64,000 nt of DNA from an uncultured Lachnospiraceae bacterium (GTDB taxonomy: Bacteria > Bacillota > Clostridia > Lachnospirales > Lachnospiraceae). How positions within the stretch are numbered: position 1 is the stretch's first letter; every line of letters begins with the position of its first letter. Below, in pieces: positions 16,218-24,376 of the stretch. The stretch is taken from positions 36,712 to 100,711 of the forward strand of contig CAJTJY010000013.1 in NCBI GenBank assembly GCA_910576975.1, written 5' to 3'. The notes under the pieces are model-generated. The model was given only the letters and a program-made list of their open reading frames with translations, ran no database searches and was not told the DNA's origin. Made by a program: the position numbers and the translations under genes.

Positions 16218-17177
16218 ATGGAGCAAAAGATCAATCATCCAAAGATGGAGCGTCAGGAAATGAGAACGGAGACAGAGGCAAGGGAACGCACAGCGGCAGC
16301 AATGAGAACGGAGGCAGAAGCGGGAGAACGCACAGCGGCAGATATTGAAAAGAGCATCCGCAAAAAATTTCATAAACAGTTGTTTTCGCGGTTTGCAAAA
16401 GCAGTCCGGGATTATCAGCTTGTGCAGGAGAATGACCGCATTGCTGTCTGCATTTCCGGCGGCAAGGATTCCATGTTGCTGGCAAAGTTATTTCAGGAGC
16501 TGCAAAAGCACCGCAAAGTTCCCTTTGAATTGCAATTTCTGGTAATGGATCCAGGCTATCTTAAAGCAAACAGGACTTTGATTGAGGAAAATGCAAAGAG
16601 AATGGGCATTCCAGTGACTATTTTTGAAACGGAGATTTTTGACGCAGTGTACGAAATCGAGAAATCTCCCTGTTATCTATGCGCCAGAATGCGCAGAGGT
16701 CATCTTTACCATCAGGCAAGAGAGCTAGGCTGTAACAAGATTGCGCTTGGACACCATTACGATGACGTGATAGAGACAATCTTGATGGGAATGCTCTACG
16801 GCGGACAGATCCAGACGATGATGCCGAAGCTGCACAGTACGAATTTTCAGGGCATGGAGCTGATTCGCCCGATGTATTACATTCGAGAGGAAGACATCAA
16901 GCATTGGCGGGACTACAATGGGCTGTATTTTCTGCAGTGTGCATGTCGCTTTACGGAGAGCTGTGCTGCCAGAGAATCAGAAAGTGAGAACCTATCAAAA
17001 CGTATGGAAATCAAAACATTGATTGCAAAGATGAAAGAAACAAATCCCTTTGTAGAGGCAAACATTTTTAAAAGTGTGGAAAATGTCAACCTGAGCACGG
17101 TGATTGCTTATAAGCAGCAGGGGAAGCGTTGTCATTTTCTGGACACTTATAACAAAGACGAAAGAGGGGAGGAGTGA
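16218..17177 (+). CDS. TtcA-family PP-loop ATPase
   Basis: A 319-residue member of the tRNA 2-thiocytidine synthetase (TtcA) family. The PP-loop ISGGKDSML is at about residue 80. CYLCARMRRGH (CxxC) and a second cysteine cluster CACRFTESC match the iron-sulfur/thiolation cysteines of the group, and GHHYDDVIETILMGMLYGGQ is the family core. The N-terminus has an unusual exact-phase 42 bp tandem duplication (residues 15-28 and 29-42, MRTETEARERTAAA and MRTEAEAGERTAAD). GAGGAG precedes the ATG. Actual tRNA target not provable here. Confidence 0.82.
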   Translation: MEQKINHPKMERQEMRTETEARERTAAAMRTEAEAGERTAADIEKSIRKKFHKQLFSRFAKAVRDYQLVQENDRIAVCISGGKDSMLLAKLFQELQKHRKVPFELQFLVMDPGYLKANRTLIEENAKRMGIPVTIFETEIFDAVYEIEKSPCYLCARMRRGHLYHQARELGCNKIALGHHYDDVIETILMGMLYGGQIQTMMPKLHSTNFQGMELIRPMYYIREEDIKHWRDYNGLYFLQCACRFTESCAARESESENLSKRMEIKTLIAKMKETNPFVEANIFKSVENVNLSTVIAYKQQGKRCHFLDTYNKDERGEE

Positions 17178-17182
17178 AGAGG

Positions 17183-17950
17183 ATGAGCAGTTTGACAAGG
17201 GAGCAAAGAGAGCGTTATGCCAGGCAGATTGCCTTGCAGGAGGCGGGAGAAGCAGGACAGGAAACGCTGTTAAAGAGCAAAGTGCTGGTTATCGGAGCGG
17301 GAGGATTAGGGTCCCCGGCGTCTATGTATCTTGCCGCCGCCGGAGTGGGAACGCTTGGCATTGCGGATGCAGATCAGGTGGATTTGTCCAACCTCCAACG
17401 GCAGATTGCCCATGGAACTGGGGATCTTGGAAAGGGAAAGTCGCAATCTGTCAAGGAGACGATTCAGGCAATGAATCCAGATGTGAAAGTACATGTCATA
17501 CCAGAATTTGTGAAAGAAGATAATATCCTGCAGCTGATCAAAGAATATCATTTTGTGATTGACGCAACAGATAATTTTACAGCAAAGTTTTTGATCAATG
17601 ACGCCTGCGTGGCGGCTAGAATTCCATTTGTCCATGCAGGGATTCTCCGGTTTCAGGGGCAGCTTATGACATATGTTCCAGGACAAGGGCCGTGCTATCG
17701 GTGCATTTTTAAAGAGCCGCCATCGAAAGACGCAGTCCCTGACTGCAGGCAGCTTGGGATCATCGGCGCTATGGCGGGGGTAATTGGGAGCCTGCAGGCG
17801 ATGGAGGCTGTAAAATATCTTTTGGGGGCGGGGGAGCTTCTTACAGGAAGGCTTCTGACATATGACGCTCTGAAAATGGAGTTTCGCACTGTGAAATTTC
17901 CAAAACCTGCGCCAGATTGCATTGCCTGCAAGGGGGACCAGGACGGTTAA
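17183..17950 (+). CDS. ThiF/MoeB/HesA-type adenylyltransferase
   Basis: A 255-residue E1-like enzyme that would adenylate the C-terminus of a ubiquitin-like sulfur carrier. It shows the ATP-binding GAGGLGSPA, the arginine motif SNLQRQIAH, the catalytic-cysteine region PDCRQLGIIG and two zinc CxxC pairs (CYRC and CIAC). The ATG at 17183 is placed 8 bp after AGGGGAGGAG; a GTG at 17174 is the alternative. No ThiS/MoaD-like carrier gene is seen next to it, so the partner must be encoded elsewhere. Confidence 0.9.
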   Translation: MSSLTREQRERYARQIALQEAGEAGQETLLKSKVLVIGAGGLGSPASMYLAAAGVGTLGIADADQVDLSNLQRQIAHGTGDLGKGKSQSVKETIQAMNPDVKVHVIPEFVKEDNILQLIKEYHFVIDATDNFTAKFLINDACVAARIPFVHAGILRFQGQLMTYVPGQGPCYRCIFKEPPSKDAVPDCRQLGIIGAMAGVIGSLQAMEAVKYLLGAGELLTGRLLTYDALKMEFRTVKFPKPAPDCIACKGDQDG

Positions 17951-17979
17951 AAGCAAATCATCAAAATAGGAAGAGCGTC

Positions 17980-18387
17980 ATGATATATATAAGAAACAAA
18001 GAGTACGAGGCGATTTTGGGATATTGCAAACAGCAGCTTCCAGAGGAATCATGCGGGCTTTTGGGAGGCAGGAAAGAGGGGAAGCGCTGCTGGGTGGAAA
18101 AAATTTATTATCTTACGAATACAGAGCACAGTTGCGAGCATTTTTTTATGGATCCCAGAGAACAACTGCAAGCTGTCAAAGATATGCGTTCTTTGGGATA
18201 TCTGTTGCTGGGGAATTTTCATTCTCATCCCAATAGCCCGGCGATTCCTTCCAAGGAGGATGCGCGGCTGGCGTATGACAGCAAGCTTCACTACTTGATT
18301 GTCTCTCTTGAGAGAGAACCTCTGCTGAAATCATTTGTGCTGGAGGATGGGGCGCTGCGAGAAGAGGAGATCAGTATTTTGCAATAG
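17980..18387 (+). CDS. JAMM/MPN-type metalloprotease (M67 family)
   Basis: A 135-residue protein with the complete zinc-protease signature NFHSHPNSPAIPSKED (H-x-H-x7-S-x2-D) and an upstream Glu in LPEESCGLLGG. Bacterial members next to ThiF-like enzymes trim residues from the C-terminus of sulfur-carrier proteins so that they can be activated. Start at 17980 after GGAAGAG. It ends the operon. Confidence 0.88.
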   Translation: MIYIRNKEYEAILGYCKQQLPEESCGLLGGRKEGKRCWVEKIYYLTNTEHSCEHFFMDPREQLQAVKDMRSLGYLLLGNFHSHPNSPAIPSKEDARLAYDSKLHYLIVSLEREPLLKSFVLEDGALREEEISILQ

Positions 18388-18421
18388 ACGTTCGTTCTTT
18401 CACATGATGCTGTTTTGCTGC

Positions 18422-18472
18422 AAGCAATGAGGCTGCCGCATCCAGTAACTGAAAGCGACAACCTCATTGCTT
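18422..18472. terminator. bidirectional terminator between JAMM gene and ptsI
   Basis: AAGCAATGAGG (18422-18432) and CCTCATTGCTT (18462-18472) are exact inverted repeats between two convergent operons. T/A-rich flanks lie on both sides. Confidence 0.65.
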
Positions 18473-18488
18473 ATCATGCTTATTAATT

Positions 18489-20126
18489 CTATTCTTGGGA
18501 TAAATTGATATTTCTCACAGTTTCCCTGACTTTGAGTACGAAAGACGGCGATACCGATAATTCGTCGATGCCCATTCTCAAAAATTTTTCAGTTAGTTTG
18601 GTATCTGCGCCCAATTCTCCGCAGATTCCGATCCATGCGCCATGTTTATGGGCGTTTGTGGCGCTCATTTCGATGAGCCGCAGAACTGCCTCGTGGTGAG
18701 TGTCTACAAACTGCTCGATGTCGGGATTTTGTCTATCGCAGGCAAGCGTGTACTGGGTAAGGTCGTTGGTGCCTACGCTGAAAAAATCCACCAGCGGGGC
18801 AAGCTTGTCACTGATCACGGCGGCTGCGGGAGTCTCTATCATAATCCCAAGCTCGATATTTTCAGAGTACGCCATGCCCTCGCTGTCAAGTTCCGCTTTT
18901 ACAGAGTTGCAGATATCAAGAACTTTCTCTGTCTCCAAGACGCTTGTGATCATCGGGAACATGATTCCCAGGTTTCCATAAACGGAGGCTCTATACAGCG
19001 CCCGCAACTGGGTCTTGAAAATGTCGGGACGTGTCAGGCAGATCCTTATTGCGCGATAACCAAGCGCAGGATTTTCTTCTTTTTTTAATTGGAAATAATC
19101 GCACTGCTTATCTGCGCCAATGTCAAGGGTGCGGATGATCACTTTTTTTCCAGCCATGCTTTCAAGGACCTTTTTATATGCGGCAAACTGTTCTTCTTCG
19201 GTGGGAAAATCGCTATTTTCAAGATAGAGGAATTCGCTGCGGAAAAGTCCTATGCCTCCTGCGTCGTTCGCAAGGACTTTTCCTATGTCCCCGACGCTTC
19301 CGATGTTAGCGTAAATGTTGACCTTATGTCCGTCGATGGTTATGTTTTCCTTGCCTTTGAGCTCCTGTAAAAGACGTTTTTTCTCTTCGTCCTGAGCCTG
19401 TTTTTTCAACATTTTTTCGGATGTCTCGCTGTCGGGGCTGACAAATACTTCTCCTGTAAAGCCGTCCACGATAGCTTGGTCGCCGTCTTTGATGTTTTTA
19501 AGAAACTCGTCCCCTGCGCCGATTATTGCAGGGATGTTCATATTTCTTGCAAGGATGGCAGTGTGAGAGTTGGAGGAACCGTGCGCCGTCACAAACGCTA
19601 GAACCTTGTCTTTGTCAAGTGCGACGGTCTCGCTGGGCGCAAGATCGTAAGCGCAGATGATGACTTTTTCGTCAGAGGAATTTTCCTCTGAAGTTTCTCC
19701 GCTGAGGTTGCCGATAATTCTGTTTGAGATATCTTGTATGTCAGCGGCACGGGCTTTCATGTAAGCGTCGTCCATGGAACGGAACATTTCGGCAAAATTG
19801 TCTGCCGTTACCGCAACGGCATATTCTGCATTGATGTGCTGAGTCTCAATGATGTTGGTTATGGAGTCGTTGTAGTCTTCGTCGTCTAGCATCATCTGAT
19901 GTATTTCGAAAATAGCGGCGTTCGCCTCGCCGACTTCTTTTAATGCCTTTTGATATATTTCGCTAAGTTGCTTCACGGAAGCTGTTTTTGCCTCTTCAAA
20001 GCGGCGTTTTTCGTTTTCTGTGTCATCAACATGCATACGTTTGACTTCTGCGTCCTGCTGTTTGAAAACGGAAATTTTTCCAATCGCTATAGCTCCGTAA
20101 ACGCCCTTTCCAGTATATTTATCCAT
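18489..20126 (-). CDS. ptsI: PTS enzyme I (phosphoenolpyruvate-protein phosphotransferase)
   Basis: A 545-residue cytoplasmic enzyme that moves phosphate from PEP to HPr. The phospho-histidine lies in GSSNSHTAIL (His188). The C-terminal PEP-binding barrel shows RTLDIGADKQ, GIMIETPAA and GTNDLTQYT. Normal length is about 570. It is the last gene of the fructose operon, 30 bp after the HPr gene, so this EI and HPr are co-expressed with fructose uptake. Confidence 0.94.
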   Translation of the reverse strand: MDKYTGKGVYGAIAIGKISVFKQQDAEVKRMHVDDTENEKRRFEEAKTASVKQLSEIYQKALKEVGEANAAIFEIHQMMLDDEDYNDSITNIIETQHINAEYAVAVTADNFAEMFRSMDDAYMKARAADIQDISNRIIGNLSGETSEENSSDEKVIICAYDLAPSETVALDKDKVLAFVTAHGSSNSHTAILARNMNIPAIIGAGDEFLKNIKDGDQAIVDGFTGEVFVSPDSETSEKMLKKQAQDEEKKRLLQELKGKENITIDGHKVNIYANIGSVGDIGKVLANDAGGIGLFRSEFLYLENSDFPTEEEQFAAYKKVLESMAGKKVIIRTLDIGADKQCDYFQLKKEENPALGYRAIRICLTRPDIFKTQLRALYRASVYGNLGIMFPMITSVLETEKVLDICNSVKAELDSEGMAYSENIELGIMIETPAAAVISDKLAPLVDFFSVGTNDLTQYTLACDRQNPDIEQFVDTHHEAVLRLIEMSATNAHKHGAWIGICGELGADTKLTEKFLRMGIDELSVSPSFVLKVRETVRNINLSQE

Positions 20127-20156
20127 ACTGTATACCTCCGTATTTTATGAGTGCTT

Positions 20157-20423
20157 TTATTCTCCGAAGCCGTTTTCAAACATTGCTGCGATCTCGTCTA
20201 ACACAGCCTGCTCGTCTGCGCCGTTGCATACGATCTCAACTTCGTTGCCGCACTTTATGCAGGCGGACATGATCTGCATCGGGGCTTTTGCCTTGACAGT
20301 CTTGCCATTTGCGTTAAGCGTTACCTCGCAATCAGGGTGCGCTTTCACTGCCTTTGCAAGATCTCCTGCGGGGCGCATATGCATTCCTTGTTCATTTACT
20401 ACCTTTACTGTTTTTGATACCAT
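20157..20423 (-). CDS. HPr-family phosphocarrier lacking the regulatory serine
   Basis: An 88-residue protein with His15 in GMHMRPAG, the EI-dependent phosphorylation site. At the position of Ser46 of classical Firmicute HPr (motif KSIMG) it has Ala47 (KAPMQ), so HPr kinase could not phosphorylate it. It should therefore work in sugar transfer but not as a CcpA co-repressor. It sits between the fructose permease and EI genes. Confidence 0.92.
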   Translation of the reverse strand: MVSKTVKVVNEQGMHMRPAGDLAKAVKAHPDCEVTLNANGKTVKAKAPMQIMSACIKCGNEVEIVCNGADEQAVLDEIAAMFENGFGE

Positions 20424-20516
20424 GATAATCTCTCCTTTTATAATATAATTTTTAATTTTAAGCTTGTGATTGGCTCGACAGCTTTGCGGGGAAGTTGAAG
20501 CGGGATTGCTTGCTGT

Positions 20517-22439
20517 TTATGCGTCGGCTTTCTTCTTTTTCAAAAGTGCAAGCATAAGCATTCCGATAATAGAACCTGCTGCAAGTGAAACCAGATACAT
20601 TGCCCAGTTGCCAACAACTGCGAATACGAAGATGCCGCCATGAGGAGCCATCAGCGTACATCCGAACGCCATGGAAAGTCCGCCTGCAGTAGCTGCGCCG
20701 ATCATGCAAGAGGGGATAACTCTTAGTGGGTCGGAAGCTGCGTATGGGATCGCTCCTTCGGTGATAAAGCTAAGTCCCATGATGTAGTTTACCACTCCGC
20801 TCTTACGCTCGTCGGCGCTCCATTTGTTCTTGAAAAATGTCGTGGAAAGGGCGATCGCAATCGGAGGCACCATGCCGCCAATCATTACGGCCGCCATAAT
20901 GTCATAGTTGCCAGAAGCAATAGCAGCCGTGCCGAACACATATGCCGCTTTGTTGAATGGGCCTCCCATGTCGATGGACATCATTCCGCCTAGAATACAG
21001 CCCAGCAGAATTTTGCTGCTGCCGCCCATGCTGTTTAGGAGATCGGAAAGACCTGTGTTTATCATGCCCATAAACGGGTTAACGGCACACATGATTACGG
21101 CGACGATTCCAAGGCCGGCAAGCGGATAGATCAATACGGGCTTGATGCCGTTTAATGCTTTTGGCATATTGTCGCAAAGCTTTTCGATGCCGAGCATCAA
21201 AAAGCCTCCGGCAAAGCCTGCAAATAGCGCGCCTAAAAACCCTGAGGGAACGTCCCCTGCAACGCTTGCAAACGTGGAGCCTGTCGTTGCAAGATAGCCG
21301 CCCACAAGACCTACCAAAAAGCCAGGACGGTCTGCAATGCTCTTTCCAATGTAACCTGCAAGGACGGGAACCATAAAGTTGAACGCAAAGCCTCCGATCG
21401 TTTTAAAGAATGACGCGGCAGCCGTATGCGTGCCAAAATTGCCGTCTTGGGGAGCGCCTGCAATGGTATCAATAAGGAATGCCAGGGCGATGAAGATGCC
21501 GCCTGCAACTGTAAAAGGCAGCATGTTTGAAACGCCGTTCATCAGATGCTTGTAAATTTTTCTGCCGAAGCTTTCAGCTTCCTGGGAGGAATCTTCGGTG
21601 TTTGCGCCTGTATGGTGATAAACGGGAGCGTTTCCTGCTTCAATGCGTTTTATAAGCTCTTCAGGAATCTTGATGCCGTCTGAAACTTTTGTGATTATCA
21701 CTTTCTTGCCGTCAAAACGGCCCATTTCTACGTTTTTATCAGCAGCAATGATAATGCCGTCACAATGTTCGATTTCTTCCTTTGTAAGTATGTTCTTTGC
21801 GCCGCCGGAACCGTTTGTCTCTACTTTTATTGAGACGCCAAGTTTTTTTCCAGCTTTTTCAAGAGCCTCGGCAGCCATGTATGTATGTGCGATGCCGGTA
21901 GGGCAAGCTGTGACAGCGAGCACTCTTATTCTATTGTCTGAACCGTTAGCGGCAGTGCTTTCTTGTGGCTTGTCGGGATACTTTTCCGTTTCCATGTCGT
22001 CAATGATCTTCAGAAATGAGTCCTGATCTTTTGCGGCAAGAAGCCTTGCGCGAAAATCCTCGTCCATGAGAATGGTCATTAATTTCGACAAGACGTCAAG
22101 GTGTACGTCTCCGCCGCCTTCGGGAGCAGCGATCATAAAGAAAAGGTTTGACGGCTCATCGTCCAAAGCTTCATAATCCACGCCGTTTGGAACGGTCATT
22201 GCCGCAAGCGAAGCAGCCTTTACGCCTTTGTTTTTCGCATGCGGGATGGCGATTCCCTCGCCTACAGCCGTTGAACCATGTTCCTCACGGGCGATGATGC
22301 CTTTTTTGTATTCCTCCCGGTCGGAAATGTTTCCGCTTTTTACCTGCAAGTCCACGAGCATGTCGATAGCTTCGGATTTGCTCTTAGGAGCTGCATTTAA
22401 TTGGATGCTTTTGCGGTTCAGTAAATCAACGATTCGCAT
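20517..22439 (-). CDS. fruA: fructose-specific PTS EIIABC component
   Basis: A 640-residue membrane transporter that takes up fructose and delivers fructose 1-phosphate. Domain order is EIIA (residues 1-150, His67 in IAIPHAKNKG), a short linker, EIIB (170-265, Cys179 in TACPTGIAHTY), then EIIC (290-640), with membrane helices such as GGIFIALAFLIDTIAG and the FNKAAYVFG region. Full length. It is 23 bp after the 1-phosphofructokinase gene in the same operon. Confidence 0.94.
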   Translation of the reverse strand: MRIVDLLNRKSIQLNAAPKSKSEAIDMLVDLQVKSGNISDREEYKKGIIAREEHGSTAVGEGIAIPHAKNKGVKAASLAAMTVPNGVDYEALDDEPSNLFFMIAAPEGGGDVHLDVLSKLMTILMDEDFRARLLAAKDQDSFLKIIDDMETEKYPDKPQESTAANGSDNRIRVLAVTACPTGIAHTYMAAEALEKAGKKLGVSIKVETNGSGGAKNILTKEEIEHCDGIIIAADKNVEMGRFDGKKVIITKVSDGIKIPEELIKRIEAGNAPVYHHTGANTEDSSQEAESFGRKIYKHLMNGVSNMLPFTVAGGIFIALAFLIDTIAGAPQDGNFGTHTAAASFFKTIGGFAFNFMVPVLAGYIGKSIADRPGFLVGLVGGYLATTGSTFASVAGDVPSGFLGALFAGFAGGFLMLGIEKLCDNMPKALNGIKPVLIYPLAGLGIVAVIMCAVNPFMGMINTGLSDLLNSMGGSSKILLGCILGGMMSIDMGGPFNKAAYVFGTAAIASGNYDIMAAVMIGGMVPPIAIALSTTFFKNKWSADERKSGVVNYIMGLSFITEGAIPYAASDPLRVIPSCMIGAATAGGLSMAFGCTLMAPHGGIFVFAVVGNWAMYLVSLAAGSIIGMLMLALLKKKKADA

Positions 22440-22462
22440 AAAAATTACCTCCTGTTAAATTT

Positions 22463-23368
22463 TTATAGTGAAAGCTGTGTAAGAAGTTCGTCTATCAGCG
22501 CTTTTTTGGCAAGGCCGTCTGAGAATGCCGTTGCGCCCCCGGCGGCAGTGCCAAGCTTCAAAGCGTATTCGTAATCGCCCTGCGCAGAACCTGCAATAAA
22601 TCCCGCAACCATGGAATCTCCTGCGCCAACGGAATTTTTCACAGTGCCCTTGCATACGCCGCAGATGTGTGTCTTGCCGTTCTCGTCAAGCAGCAGCGCG
22701 CCGTCCCCTGCCATTGAAACCAGTACGTTTTGTGCGCCCATTTCCTTTAATTTCCTGGCATATTTTTCAATTTCTTCGTTGGTTTCCAGTGTCTTTCCAA
22801 ATATTTCTCCGAGCTCATGATTGTTGGGCTTAATCAGGAACGGCTTGTATTTGAGCACGTTCATCAACAAGTCTTTTGTGGCGTCGACGACGGCTTTTAT
22901 GTTTTTGTTTTGCAGACGTTCAAGGATTTTCTCGTAAATATCCGCAGGCATGCTGTCGGGTATGCTGCCTGCAAGGACTATGGTGCTGCCGTCGGAAAGT
23001 TTGTCAAGCTTTTCAAAAAGCAGGTTGAGATCTTTGTCATCGATGTTCGGGCCCTGACCGTTTAGCTCAGTCTCAGTTTTTGACTTTATCTTTACGTTTA
23101 TGCGGGAAAAGCCGTTTTCAAGGTGCACGAAGTCTGTTTCCACGCCCTTTTGGGTCACGCCCTTTTCAATTGCGTCCCCCGTAAAGCCTGCTACAAATCC
23201 CAGTGCGCGGGATTTTACGCCAAGCTCGCTTAGAACGATGGAAACGTTGATGCCTTTTCCGCCGAAATAAATTTCCTCGCTTTTGGTGCGGTTGACGCCG
23301 CCCACGGCAATTTCGTCGGTGTGTACGACGTAATCCACGGCAGGATTGAATGTTATTGTGTAAACCAT
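22463..23368 (-). CDS. fruK: 1-phosphofructokinase
   Basis: A 301-residue PfkB-family kinase converting fructose 1-phosphate to fructose 1,6-bisphosphate. Visible motifs are the N-terminal FNPAVDYVV, the GGKGINVS substrate loop and the C-terminal catalytic NSVGAGDSMVAGF. Its start overlaps the regulator stop by one base. Confidence 0.94.
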   Translation of the reverse strand: MVYTITFNPAVDYVVHTDEIAVGGVNRTKSEEIYFGGKGINVSIVLSELGVKSRALGFVAGFTGDAIEKGVTQKGVETDFVHLENGFSRINVKIKSKTETELNGQGPNIDDKDLNLLFEKLDKLSDGSTIVLAGSIPDSMPADIYEKILERLQNKNIKAVVDATKDLLMNVLKYKPFLIKPNNHELGEIFGKTLETNEEIEKYARKLKEMGAQNVLVSMAGDGALLLDENGKTHICGVCKGTVKNSVGAGDSMVAGFIAGSAQGDYEYALKLGTAAGGATAFSDGLAKKALIDELLTQLSL

Positions 23369-24120
23369 TATAAAACCTCCTTTACAGACGCTTCCGAAAG
23401 ATATTTTTTATCGGGAACTTTGTCTGTGATTATTTTTCCACGGTTTATCTCGGCAAATTTTACAGATGTTATTTTGCCGAATTTAGAGTGATCTCCAAGT
23501 ATGAATATTTCTCTGCTTCGTAAGACAGCCATAGCCTTTACGCATGCTTCGCTTTTATCTGGCGTGGAAAAGCCGCCTCGTATTGAGATGCCGTTTACGC
23601 CCATGAAGCATTTGGTGAAATTATAGTTCATAAGGCTTGAGATCGCTTCCGAACCTATCACCGCTTCTGTCGACGCCTTGATTTCTCCAGCAAGAATGAT
23701 TACCTTAAAGCCTCTTTGCGCAAGCTTTTTGGCGTTTATGAAAGCATTTGTGACAAATGTGACAGATTTTGACGGAATGAACTGTATGATTTTTTCGGTC
23801 GTCGTCCCTGCGTCGATGTAGACGAAATCACCATCCTCGATCAAAGAAGCCGCATACCTTGCGATCGCCTCTTTCTCCGCCGTGAAAAGCTCGGCTTTTT
23901 CTTCCACGTTCGGTTCAAAGGAAGCAAAGTTCTCATCGGCGGAGAGTGCGATTGCGCCGCCACGGACCTTTGTAAGCAATCCTTTTTCATTTAGCAAGCT
24001 AAGATCTCTTCGTATTGTTGATTCGGAAGTGCTCAACAGCCCGCAAAGCTCACTCAGTCCAACGCTTTTCCTTTTATTGACGGCATCCAGTATTATGGAA
24101 TGCCTTTCTTCTGTAAGCAT
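23368..24120 (-). CDS. fruR: DeoR-family repressor of the fructose operon
   Basis: A 250-residue protein. The N-terminal DeoR helix-turn-helix is GLSELCGLLSTSESTIRRDL (residues 19-38). The C-terminal DeoRC sugar-phosphate domain shows DAGTTTEKI and GVNGIS. It is the first gene of the operon, so it autoregulates; fructose 1-phosphate is the usual inducer in this group. Confidence 0.92.
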   Translation of the reverse strand: MLTEERHSIILDAVNKRKSVGLSELCGLLSTSESTIRRDLSLLNEKGLLTKVRGGAIALSADENFASFEPNVEEKAELFTAEKEAIARYAASLIEDGDFVYIDAGTTTEKIIQFIPSKSVTFVTNAFINAKKLAQRGFKVIILAGEIKASTEAVIGSEAISSLMNYNFTKCFMGVNGISIRGGFSTPDKSEACVKAMAVLRSREIFILGDHSKFGKITSVKFAEINRGKIITDKVPDKKYLSEASVKEVL

Positions 24121-24148
24121 GACCTCCTCCTTTCTTTTGATAGATTCT

Positions 24149-24234
24149 GAAATATTTTGATTGAATTTAATGATATTATATCATATATTTTTAAAATATC
24201 AATAGGTTTCGGTCAATTTCTTTCAAAATATTTC
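24149..24234 (-). promoter_or_regulatory. fructose operon promoter with paired candidate operators
   Basis: On the minus strand TTGATA (24202-24197), 16 bp spacer and TATAAT (24180-24175). Two 20 bp copies of GAAATATTTTGA-N-GAA-type sequence, at 24149-24168 on the + strand and 24215-24234 on the minus strand, face each other on either side of the promoter. Their first 12 bases are identical. This is a likely FruR binding pair, with looping possible. Confidence 0.6.
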
Positions 24235-24293
24235 GTTTTTTTTGCTGATGTTAATGTCGTTACCTTGAAAGGCATTTTGCTGTCCAAATCTTA

Positions 24294-24352
24294 TTGACAT
24301 CCCAAAAGAAAAGGAGTATAGTGTACCTAAAATAGCCTAGTAAGTTAGTAGG
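24294..24352 (+). promoter_or_regulatory. promoter and palindromic operator of the metY-cysK operon
   Basis: TTGACA (24294-24299), exact 17 bp spacer, TATAGT (24317-24322). Starting about 7 bp after the expected transcription start is CCTAGTAAGTTAGTAGG (24336-24352), a palindrome with one mismatch. Its position fits a repressor site. It resembles sites of Rrf2-type sulfur regulators (CymR/IscR-like), but that assignment is tentative. Confidence 0.65.
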
Positions 24353-24376
24353 AATAATAGGAAAAGGAGAAAGTTA

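Noticed and set aside
17104..17523. 139-codon frame overlapping the TtcA-like and ThiF-like genes
   Set aside because: Shadow frame of the ThiF-like gene, Arg/Gly-rich, no family resemblance.
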